This document shows, in pieces, positions 7,821-14,278 of a stretch of DNA of 18,699 nucleotides; the stretch's first letter is position 1, and each line of letters opens with the position of its first letter. The notes under the pieces were generated by a model. That model saw nothing but the letters and a program-made list of their open reading frames with translations, did no database searches and had not been told where the DNA came from. A program made the translations under genes and the position numbers. This stretch comes from JAQVWU01 sp964628455 (GTDB taxonomy: Bacteria > Bacillota > Clostridia > Oscillospirales > CAG-272), in NCBI GenBank assembly GCA_964628455.1, contig CAZVPD010000068.1, positions 1-18,699 of the forward strand, given 5' to 3'.

Positions 7821-9308
7821 TTATCCCAGCGCCTGTATCGCCTCATAGGCGTCCTGCAGCGTCTTTTCCACTTTCGCCGTATTTTTTTCCGTAACGGACG
7901 CGGCGGTGTTTTCTTTTTTTGTGAACAGCCCTTCATACAGGCCCCCGATTTCACCGAGCCAGTAGGTTTCGGCCAGATCGGTATACCGGTATTTGCGGAG
8001 CATGTCGATCATATTTTCGGAATCTTCGTCGCGCGCGCTCTTGGTTTTCAGCAGGATGTCATACATGGCCGGAATAACGACGTTGTGCGACTCGCACGCC
8101 AGCGCTTCCATTATAACGCTCGCGCGTTCGAGGTCGACGGGCGCATTCACGACCACATAGGGAAAACCGCCGAACGTGCGGCTGTAATAGGGCGTGCCGG
8201 CCGGAACTTCCTCAAATTTGGGATACGGAATGATGCCGAAATCGTCTTCGATGTCCCGCGTCGCCAGTATGGTGTAAAACGCGGCGGAAGCAAACAGGCT
8301 CATACCGCTTCGGAACATGTCGATAATGAGGTAATACGGTCCGCGTTCATCCGCTTTAAAGGAATCGGTTTTTTTGACGCTGATGTTGAACAGCGATTCG
8401 CCGGCTGAAATATCGAATGTCTTCTGTATAATAGCATACATGCGCTCATTGCCCGGAACATTGAAGTACGGAATGTCATCGCCGTCTTTCTTTACGATCA
8501 GTTCGCCGTTGACCACATAAAAATTGGGGTAATACATATTGGTCAGTCCGATAACGCCGTACCGGTCCGTGTCGGTCCATTCGCCGTCTCCGTTTAAATC
8601 GGACGTGACGGCGCGGCACATACCGTCATAAGCGTCCATCGTCCATTTTCCGGCGTAGATCCGGTCATAAGGGCTTTCGAGGTTGTAGTCTGCCTGCAGC
8701 TTTTTACTGAAGATCAGGTTGGTGATCGTGTTGCTGTACATGATGTTGTCGTCTCCCACCACATAGAACAGCTTGCCGCCGACCGACAGGTCGGCCATCA
8801 TCTGCTGGTTCCAGTATTCCCGCGTCAGGTCCAGATACGGCAGGGCGGAAACCTGCGTCAGGTATCCCTTCATGGCGAGAGCGCGTGCTTCGCGGTCGAT
8901 CACCATCACAAGGTCGTAGGAGGCGTCGCCGGCTGTCGACGCTTTCTGGGCATAGGTTGTCGTTTTGAAAATGTCATCCAGCACGATTTCGTTGAAAGTG
9001 ACTTTGAATCGTTCCTCGACGGCGCCGTTGCGTTTAAACAGCGCGTCGTCCATCGTATCGCCCGTTTCTTCTTTTGCGTAGAAAAACGATGTCGGCACGG
9101 CGCCGTGCAGCGCCGTCAGGATGACAAACTCCGCCCCGCCGTAATCCAGCGCGGGCAGACTGTCCCGCAGCCTGCCGTCGCCGGTCGTCTCTTCGGCAGC
9201 GGTTGTTTCGGGATTTTCCGTGACGGTTCCGGTATCGGCTGCGCAGGCGGCAAATACCGACAGGGTGATCACAAGGGCAAGAAGGGATGCGGATATTCTT
9301 TTCCGCAC
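7821..9308 (-). CDS. Extracellular solute-binding lipoprotein (ABC sugar-transporter type)
   Basis: A 495-residue lipoprotein. The N-terminus MRKRISASLLALV leads to a lipobox VFAAC with the modified cysteine at C22, then a Thr/Glu-rich linker (23-48). The mature part has the look of family 1 solute-binding proteins from Clostridia, such as YDLVMVIDREARALAMKGYL, MSLFASAAFYTI, FGIIPYPKFEE and TFGGFPYVVVNAP. Residues 237-248 (DLNGDGEWTDTD) fit an EF-hand calcium loop (D237, N239, D241, D248). The start is GTG at 9308, set by GGGAGG 8 bases upstream and by the signal peptide; the longer open frame adds 86 residues of unlikely composition. It lies 43 bp after the GH63 gene. No sugar permease or ATPase partner is in the window, so it is an orphan here. 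A carbohydrate ligand is inferred from the family and neighbours. Confidence 0.83.
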   Translation of the reverse strand: MRKRISASLLALVITLSVFAACAADTGTVTENPETTAAEETTGDGRLRDSLPALDYGGAEFVILTALHGAVPTSFFYAKEETGDTMDDALFKRNGAVEERFKVTFNEIVLDDIFKTTTYAQKASTAGDASYDLVMVIDREARALAMKGYLTQVSALPYLDLTREYWNQQMMADLSVGGKLFYVVGDDNIMYSNTITNLIFSKKLQADYNLESPYDRIYAGKWTMDAYDGMCRAVTSDLNGDGEWTDTDRYGVIGLTNMYYPNFYVVNGELIVKKDGDDIPYFNVPGNERMYAIIQKTFDISAGESLFNISVKKTDSFKADERGPYYLIIDMFRSGMSLFASAAFYTILATRDIEDDFGIIPYPKFEEVPAGTPYYSRTFGGFPYVVVNAPVDLERASVIMEALACESHNVVIPAMYDILLKTKSARDEDSENMIDMLRKYRYTDLAETYWLGEIGGLYEGLFTKKENTAASVTEKNTAKVEKTLQDAYEAIQALG

Positions 9309-9351
9309 GACGGTATCCTCCCTTTCGTTTTGACCGGCGTATGAAACCGGT

Positions 9352-11295
9352 TCAGTCTTCGTTTTCCTCCGTGTTTTTTCTTTTCGCGTTGTCGATCGCG
9401 ATATAGGCGAGCAGACCGCCCCAGTGATAGAATTTGTCGCTGTTCGGGACGCCGCAGCCGCTGCCGTCGACGGCGCTGTAATTCTCGTGGACATGGCCGT
9501 GTTCCCGCCATTCCCTGAGCAGCAGTTCTTCCGATTTTCCGGCCAGGTCGTCGCACACTTTGTCAAGTCCCTGATGCCGGAACGCGGTATAGGCGAGGTA
9601 ATTCGTCGGGGCCCAGATGCGTCCCCGCCAGTAGTTCTGATCCCGGAAAGCGGGGTCGCGGCGGGAGATGGTCGGGATGATATAATCGCCCCAGAACTCG
9701 TCGGGATTGTAAAAATGTTCGTAAACCATGCGGCTTTTCTGCTCTTGTGTAATATTGTCGGCCAGAAGGGCGTAGAAATGGGTCGGCGATATCCGCCCGG
9801 ACAGTTCTCCCGTCGACAGGTTCCTGTTCAGGAACATGCCCTTTTCTTCGGACCACAGGGTCTGCAGCGCGTTTTCGGCTTTTTCTTTTCTCGCGGTGAT
9901 TTCTGCGATAAGGTCCGTTAAACCGGCGGGATCCGTCCCGGCGAATTCGCCGGGATCAAACAGGAAGGGGAGCCCGTCCGGTCCGGGAAAATCATTCGGT
10001 ACGGTCAGAGCCCTGTTTTCCGCGGGATCGTCCGTCCCGAGGATGGCGGCGATCTCGCAGAGGCTCCGGCAGTCGCCGATGTAAAGACCCGTAAGGCCGA
10101 CGTCCGCCAGCATCATGGTATGGCGGTCCGGATCAAAAGGGACGCCGTCATACATCGGCGAATTGTCGAGTCCGCTCTCGTAGGCTGCCCCCTGGGAACA
10201 GCCGATATCGCTCGTTTCCCAGAATTTACCGCTAATCGGATCATACGGGTCGGAACCCCAGCACATACAGCCGTCTTCGGCGGCGCGGTGTTCGAAGAAC
10301 CATCTGTTCCAGCGCACAAGCGACGGGAACACATGCCTGAGGAACCATTTTTCTTTGTATTTCTTATAAATCTCAAGGCAGACGAACGAACCGACGGGCG
10401 GCTGCGACCGGTCGCGCGATTTGTTGTCGTGCGCCGCGCCGTAATTCGGAATAAATCCGCTCTCCGTGATCTCGTCGGTGATGGCGATGGCGTTGAGATA
10501 AGCCAGTTCCCTGTTGTCCGCGGACGCCATGAGCGCCGCGAAATAGGTGTCCCAGTCAAACAGCACATAGCCTCCCCATCCGACGCTCCACAGCCTGCTG
10601 ACCGGCGAGCAGATCCTGTCGTGTTCGGGCTCGTATACGGTGTCCCAGGCAAGGCAGGTCTTCATGGCGGCATACGCTTCGGCATGTTCTCCGAACACCC
10701 TGTTTTCCGCGTCAAGCTCCGCTTTTGCGGCTGCCAGAACCGCTTCCGCTTCCTCGCATGTGCACTTGACGGTCGAAACGACGACGGGTCCGTCGAGTTC
10801 CACGGCGATACAGGGCGACAGCGAATACGTGTGCTGCACCTGCGTGACCGTCCCCGTCGTGTATATCCTGAATTTCCTGTCTTTGGTCTTGCACCGGAGC
10901 TTATTGCCTTTTTTGGATACGGATCCTTCTTTGCCCCACAGAAGGCATGCTTCGATGACGGCGGCGGGCGTGCGCCTTCCCCGGCTCAGGGGGGTGAGGA
11001 GGATGATCTGCTCGCCTCCGGCCGACGCAGTGCGGACGTCAAGTTCCAGCTCCCGGTATTTCAGGTTCAGGGACGTGTATCTGCCGTCCCGGGTTCTCGG
11101 ACCGGGAGTGATCACCTCCGTTTTTTCGCCTGACCTGCCGATCAGGCTGTCGCGCAGGATGCCTTCGGCGCTGTATTCCATAAGGCAGATGTTGACGGCA
11201 AAGCCCTGCGGCAGGCAGACGTGCGACAGCACGCTTGAGGTGTTCCAGGTGTTCCAGCCCGAATTGGTCTTCTTCTTCAGCTTTTTGTAATTCAT
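9352..11295 (-). CDS. GH63-type cytoplasmic alpha-glycosidase ((alpha/alpha)6 barrel)
   Basis: A 647-residue protein with no signal peptide, hence cytoplasmic. An N-terminal beta domain is followed from about residue 200 by an (alpha/alpha)6 barrel with family 63 hallmarks: GGYVLFDWDTYFAALMAS, ESGFIPNYGAAHD, AYESGLDNSPMYD with the likely general acid D377, YWRGRIWAPTNYLAY, and HENYSAVDGSG with the likely general base E604. This pair matches the catalytic residues known in YgjK and the bacterial mannosylglycerate hydrolases. Family members invert alpha-glucosides, glucosylglycerate or mannosylglycerate; which of these applies cannot be read from the sequence. ATG 11295 has a modest AAGGCGG six bases upstream. 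It begins only 19 bp after the ABC ATPase stop, which argues for one transcript, and is followed by a sugar-type binding lipoprotein. Related GH37/GH15-like barrels are less likely. Confidence 0.83.
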   Translation of the reverse strand: MNYKKLKKKTNSGWNTWNTSSVLSHVCLPQGFAVNICLMEYSAEGILRDSLIGRSGEKTEVITPGPRTRDGRYTSLNLKYRELELDVRTASAGGEQIILLTPLSRGRRTPAAVIEACLLWGKEGSVSKKGNKLRCKTKDRKFRIYTTGTVTQVQHTYSLSPCIAVELDGPVVVSTVKCTCEEAEAVLAAAKAELDAENRVFGEHAEAYAAMKTCLAWDTVYEPEHDRICSPVSRLWSVGWGGYVLFDWDTYFAALMASADNRELAYLNAIAITDEITESGFIPNYGAAHDNKSRDRSQPPVGSFVCLEIYKKYKEKWFLRHVFPSLVRWNRWFFEHRAAEDGCMCWGSDPYDPISGKFWETSDIGCSQGAAYESGLDNSPMYDGVPFDPDRHTMMLADVGLTGLYIGDCRSLCEIAAILGTDDPAENRALTVPNDFPGPDGLPFLFDPGEFAGTDPAGLTDLIAEITARKEKAENALQTLWSEEKGMFLNRNLSTGELSGRISPTHFYALLADNITQEQKSRMVYEHFYNPDEFWGDYIIPTISRRDPAFRDQNYWRGRIWAPTNYLAYTAFRHQGLDKVCDDLAGKSEELLLREWREHGHVHENYSAVDGSGCGVPNSDKFYHWGGLLAYIAIDNAKRKNTEENED

Positions 11296-11314
11296 CTTTT
11301 CCGCCTTTTGCTTT

Positions 11315-12049
11315 TCATACTTTCCATTCGAGGATCTTGTCCAGAAACGACCTGAGCTCCGCGGTTTTCGGCGTTCTGAATATTTCGGAGCTCGGACCGC
11401 TTTCGACGATCCTTTTGTCCGCCAGAAACATCACCGTCCGGCAGGCGTTCTTGGCAAATCCGATCTCATGCGTCACAATGATGCTCTTTATTCCGTCGTC
11501 ACCGAGTTCGCGCAGCATATCGAGCACCTCGACCGTATACTCCGGGTCGAGTGCGGAAGTGGGTTCATCCAGGATCAGCAGCTTGGGCCGTACAGCGACA
11601 GCCCTCGCGATGGCGACTCTCTGCTGCTGCCCTCCGGAAAGCTGAACGGGGTATTTTTTTCTGCTCTCACAGAGCCCGAACCGTTCGAAAAGCCTGTCCG
11701 AGATCTCCGCGGCGTCCTCTTTGGGATAGCCGAATGTGTGGATCAGAGGCAGCATGACGTTTTCGGCAGCGGTCAGGTGTTCAAACAGTCCGTTTGCCTG
11801 AAAAACGAAACCGATGTTCCTGCGGTAGATGCGCAGCGATTTTTCGTCCCGGCCGACCTTCAGGCCGTCCAGCCTGATCTCCCCCGAATCGGCCGGAAGC
11901 AGCCCCCCGATGATCCGGATCAGCGTGGATTTGCCGCCTCCGGAAGGGCCGATGACGGCGACCGAGGCGATATCCCCGCTCCAGGAGATGTCCTGCAGGA
12001 CCGTCTGCCCGCCGAAGCTTTTTGAGATGCGGTCAAGCTCCAAGTTCAT
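11315..12049 (-). CDS. Polar amino acid ABC transporter ATP-binding protein (GlnQ/HisP type)
   Basis: A 244-residue ABC ATPase that powers the importer encoded just upstream, on the cytoplasmic face of the membrane. It has Walker A GPSGGGKST (34-42), Q-loop FVFQ (Q84), signature LSGGQQQRVAIARA (137-150), Walker B LLILDEPTSALDPE (157-170) and H-loop THE (H194). The length is normal for the GlnQ group. Its start overlaps the end of the permease gene by 17 bp, so translation is probably coupled. The amino-acid assignment comes from family and gene order, not from a ligand-specific residue. Confidence 0.93.
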   Translation of the reverse strand: MNLELDRISKSFGGQTVLQDISWSGDIASVAVIGPSGGGKSTLIRIIGGLLPADSGEIRLDGLKVGRDEKSLRIYRRNIGFVFQANGLFEHLTAAENVMLPLIHTFGYPKEDAAEISDRLFERFGLCESRKKYPVQLSGGQQQRVAIARAVAVRPKLLILDEPTSALDPEYTVEVLDMLRELGDDGIKSIIVTHEIGFAKNACRTVMFLADKRIVESGPSSEIFRTPKTAELRSFLDKILEWKV

Positions 12050-12803
12050 GATTGTACCTTTTTTCCAGTTTTCCGGATACGAGCGAAACGGTAAACGTGA
12101 GTGTGAAATACAGGGCTCCTATAAAGATATAATTCTCGAACATCCTGAAGTTGTCGGCGGAGATCTCCTGCGTCGTCTGTGTCAGCTCGATCAGGGCGAT
12201 GACGGACAGCAGCGAGGAGTCCTTGATGATGGAGGCGAACTGACCCGCGAGCGAGGGCAGGATCCTCGAGAGCAGGATGGGCAGGGTGACCAGCCTGAAC
12301 GTTTTCGCCGGCGTCAGGCCGACCGACTTGGCCGTCTCGTAATTCTGCCTGCCGATCCCGTCGAATCCCCCCCTGATGATCTCGGAGATATAGGCTCCTT
12401 CAAACAGCGAAAGGATCAGGATGCCCGCGGCGTAGCGGTTTTCCAGCCCCCACGCGGAGCCGATGATATAATAGAAGAAATAGATCTGCACCAGAAGGGG
12501 TGTTCCTCTGATGATATGCACGTATGTCTTGCAGAAATAGCTGACGACGAGTATCTTCGCCTTCTGCCCCAGGGCGCTCAGGAGTCCTATGAACAGACTG
12601 ACCCCAAGGCTGCCGGCCGAAATCAGAACGGTCATCGCAAATCCCTGCAGAAACCGGCTTCTGTATTTCAGCAGGACGGCAAAATCGAGGTCGATCCCGG
12701 CGAGGCGCACGGAAAGCAGGGCAAATCCGATCAGCAGAAACGCCGTCAGCGCGCCGCTGAGCAGTTTATTCAAATTTCCGGGTCCGGTTTTTTCCGGTTT
12801 CAT
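12033..12803 (-). CDS. Polar amino acid ABC transporter permease (HisM/GlnP type)
   Basis: A 256-residue integral membrane protein with about five to six hydrophobic segments (for example 16-33, 53-78, 104-118, 123-140, 192-206, 224-243). RGTPLLVQIYFFYY (99-112) is a hallmark of amino-acid permeases of this type. The EAA loop that contacts the ATPase is seen as GRQNYETAKSVGL (151-163). It overlaps the ATPase gene and follows the binding protein by 49 bp. The ATG at 12803 has its best purine-rich site (GGAGGG) rather far upstream, about 17 bases, so the start is less certain than the rest. Confidence 0.9.
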   Translation of the reverse strand: MKPEKTGPGNLNKLLSGALTAFLLIGFALLSVRLAGIDLDFAVLLKYRSRFLQGFAMTVLISAGSLGVSLFIGLLSALGQKAKILVVSYFCKTYVHIIRGTPLLVQIYFFYYIIGSAWGLENRYAAGILILSLFEGAYISEIIRGGFDGIGRQNYETAKSVGLTPAKTFRLVTLPILLSRILPSLAGQFASIIKDSSLLSVIALIELTQTTQEISADNFRMFENYIFIGALYFTLTFTVSLVSGKLEKRYNHELGA

Positions 12804-12852
12804 AGCCGCGTCCGTTCTTTTCCCTCCGGGAATTTCAACTCAGAAAAGATCT

Positions 12853-13650
12853 TCAATCGAAAAACCACTGAAATCCGAGTTCGTCGAAAACCTTTTTTTC
12901 GGCCGACAGGTATTTTTCGGTCAGTGCGTCAAATCCGCCGTCTTTCTTATATTCCGCTATAAACGCGTTGATCTTTCCGAGAAGTTCCGTGCTGCCCTTA
13001 TTGACCGCCATGCCCCAACCTTCGGCATCCTGAAAGGGGATCATCACCGCGTCCGTCGTGTCGGCGAGCGCCTGATTCTGGCGGTAGACGGTCAGCTGGT
13101 CGTAGATAAAAGCGTCCGCTTTGCCCTGCGTGACTTCCGTGACGCAGGCGTTCTCCGACGCGAACGAATTGACCGTCGCGTTTGTCAGCTTGTTGTTGGC
13201 GTAGAAATAACCGGTCGTGCCCTTTCTGACCGCTATGACTTTTCCGCTCTGATTAAGGTCCTCGACCGAGGCGATGCCCGAGTTTTTATTGACGAGCAGG
13301 GCGAGATAGGAATGCGCGTAGGGGTCGGAGAAGTCGACGACCTTGCCGCGCTCCTCCGTGACGGTCATCGACGAAATGACAACGTCGACTTTGCCGGTCT
13401 GAAGCGACGGGATCAGCCCGTCCCAGCTGATGTTCTCGATCCTGACGGGCAGCCCGAGGTATTCCCCGAGGGCGTAGCCCAGGTCGACGCTGATCCCCGA
13501 GGGGTTTCCGCTGTCGTCCTTGGTTTCAAAGGGCGGGTAAGCCAGTTCCATGCCTATGACGAGTTCGTCCCCGCCGCCGGAGCAGCCCGCGGACAGGACG
13601 AAGAACGCGGCAAGGACCGAAAGGATCAGGATCTTTTTACTGTTTTTCAT
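12853..13650 (-). CDS. Amino acid ABC transporter substrate-binding lipoprotein
   Basis: A 265-residue family 3 solute-binding lipoprotein and the receptor of the importer. The signal sequence MKNSKKILILSVLAAFFVLSAGC ends in a lipobox LSAGC. Typical features follow: LVIGMELAYPPFETKDDSG, GISVDLGYALGEYLGL, SWDGLIPSLQTGKVDVVISS, MTVTEERGKVVDFSDPY, and GKVIAVRKGTTGYFYA at the second lobe. The spacing and the DVVISSMTVTEER motif match polar-amino-acid binders; the exact ligand is not decidable. ATG 13650 has GAGGAG six bases upstream. It is the first gene of the minus-strand operon, directly behind the promoter at 13697-13725. Confidence 0.92.
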   Translation of the reverse strand: MKNSKKILILSVLAAFFVLSAGCSGGGDELVIGMELAYPPFETKDDSGNPSGISVDLGYALGEYLGLPVRIENISWDGLIPSLQTGKVDVVISSMTVTEERGKVVDFSDPYAHSYLALLVNKNSGIASVEDLNQSGKVIAVRKGTTGYFYANNKLTNATVNSFASENACVTEVTQGKADAFIYDQLTVYRQNQALADTTDAVMIPFQDAEGWGMAVNKGSTELLGKINAFIAEYKKDGGFDALTEKYLSAEKKVFDELGFQWFFD

Positions 13651-13696
13651 GCTTTTCTCCTCACTGAAAGGTCGGCGGTTTGTTTTTTATAAATTT

Positions 13697-13725
13697 ATTA
13701 TACACAGATGTTTCACACTTTTCAA
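13697..13725 (-). promoter_or_regulatory. Strong sigma-A promoter of the seven-gene minus-strand operon
   Basis: On the minus strand TTGAAA (13725-13720) is followed after exactly 17 bases by TATAAT (13702-13697). The -10 is about 47 bases from the ATG at 13650. No promoter of similar quality is visible in the short gaps within the downstream gene series, which supports one long transcript. Confidence 0.8.
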
Positions 13726-13804
13726 GCGGTTTGCTTAAAATAATGCGTATTCCGCCGGTTCGTCGGTACCGCGGCGTTTTTTCGAAGAATTTTTCGGAAA
13801 AGCC

Positions 13805-13834
13805 TTGACAATTGAGTGTGTATTCAACTATAAT
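13805..13834 (+). promoter_or_regulatory. Promoter of the cadCA-type operon
   Basis: TTGACA (13805-13810) and TATAAT (13829-13834) are both perfect consensus boxes with an 18-base spacer. The -10 box is about 60 bases upstream of the regulator start. The promoter should be strong when not repressed; its -10 lies inside the inverted-repeat operator. Confidence 0.85.
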
Positions 13835-13849
13835 AGTCTTATAGTTGAA
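13823..13849 (+). promoter_or_regulatory. ArsR/CadC-type operator, perfect 11-bp inverted repeat over the -10 box
   Basis: TTCAACTATAA (13823-13833) and TTATAGTTGAA (13839-13849) are exact inverted copies separated by TAGTC. The outer TTCAA/TTGAA halves resemble operators bound by CadC, CzrA and SmtB. Since the left arm contains most of the -10 box, a bound regulator would block RNA polymerase. The obvious ligand is the regulator encoded 45 bp downstream, which gives negative autoregulation relieved by metal. Confidence 0.85.
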
Positions 13850-13871
13850 CAAGCTTTCAACCGTTCCGGAG

Positions 13872-13893
13872 AAAGAAGGATCAAAGAAGGATC
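13872..13893 (+). promoter_or_regulatory. Duplicated Shine-Dalgarno segment before the regulator
   Basis: The 11-base unit AAAGAAGGATC occurs twice in direct tandem (13872-13882 and 13883-13893), immediately followed by ATGATG. Each unit carries an AAGGA ribosome-binding core. The second core is 2 bases from the first ATG and 5 from the second, and the first core is 13 bases from the first ATG, so start choice is ambiguous. Confidence 0.7.
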
Positions 13894-14277
13894 ATGATGA
13901 AGAAAGACGAACCGGTCTGCGACTGCGGGGTCATCCACGCGGATGTCGTGGAAGCCGTAAAGAAGAAAATGCCTGCCGGCGGCGAATCGGACGCTCTGTC
14001 CGGTTTTTTCAAGGTTCTGGGGGACGGCACGCGGGTGAAGATCATGTGGGCGCTCGATACGTCCGAAATGTGCGTGTGCGACCTGGCCGTGCTTCTGAAC
14101 ATGACGAAATCCGCCGTGTCCCACCAGCTCGGTTCTTTGAGGCAGGCACGCCTGGTCAGATACAGAAGAGAGGGCAGGGTCGTCTTCTATTCACTCGCCG
14201 ACGACCATGTGAAAGAAATATTCGAAAAGGCAACGGAACATCTCGCCGAAAACAGAACGGAAAGCGGTGATCCGTGA
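13894..14277 (+). CDS. cadC: ArsR/SmtB-family metal-sensing repressor, CadC-like
   Basis: A 127-residue winged-helix repressor that should release its operator on binding Cd, Pb or Zn. The DNA-recognition helix is MTKSAVSHQLGSLRQARLV (70-88), followed by a wing YRREGRVVFYSL. Both metal sites of CadC can be traced. The alpha-3N site has N-terminal C9 and C11 plus C60 and C62 in MCVCDLA. The alpha-5 site has D103, H105, H116 and E119, with the same spacing as D101/H103/H114/E117 of CadC. The N-terminal CDCGVIH is also typical of this branch. Either ATG 13894 or ATG 13897 may be used; the second has better spacing from AAGGA. The gene ends one base before the efflux ATPase begins. The exact metal range is not readable from sequence. 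Confidence 0.92.
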   Translation: MMKKDEPVCDCGVIHADVVEAVKKKMPAGGESDALSGFFKVLGDGTRVKIMWALDTSEMCVCDLAVLLNMTKSAVSHQLGSLRQARLVRYRREGRVVFYSLADDHVKEIFEKATEHLAENRTESGDP

Positions 14278-14278
14278 C

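Noticed and set aside
7739..7954. A 72-residue N-terminal extension of NagB
   Set aside because: It is a basic low-complexity translation that crosses the GC repeat and overlaps the upstream gene; AAGGAGA points to ATG 7738.
9309..9566. An 86-residue N-terminal extension of the solute-binding lipoprotein
   Set aside because: It overlaps the GH63 gene and would bury a clear lipoprotein signal peptide; GTG 9308 has a strong ribosome-binding site.
13752..13782. GC-rich dyad (CCGC-c-GGT / ACC-GCGG) followed by six T on the plus strand between the divergent promoters
   Set aside because: It looks terminator-like, but no plus-strand gene ends upstream of it, the stem has a bulge, and it lies before the cadC promoter. 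A chance structure is the simpler reading.
13845..14270. A 141-codon plus-strand open frame overlapping the CadC-like regulator in another frame
   Set aside because: It is Arg/Gly-rich without motifs and is fully covered by the regulator, whose metal and DNA-binding residues are intact.
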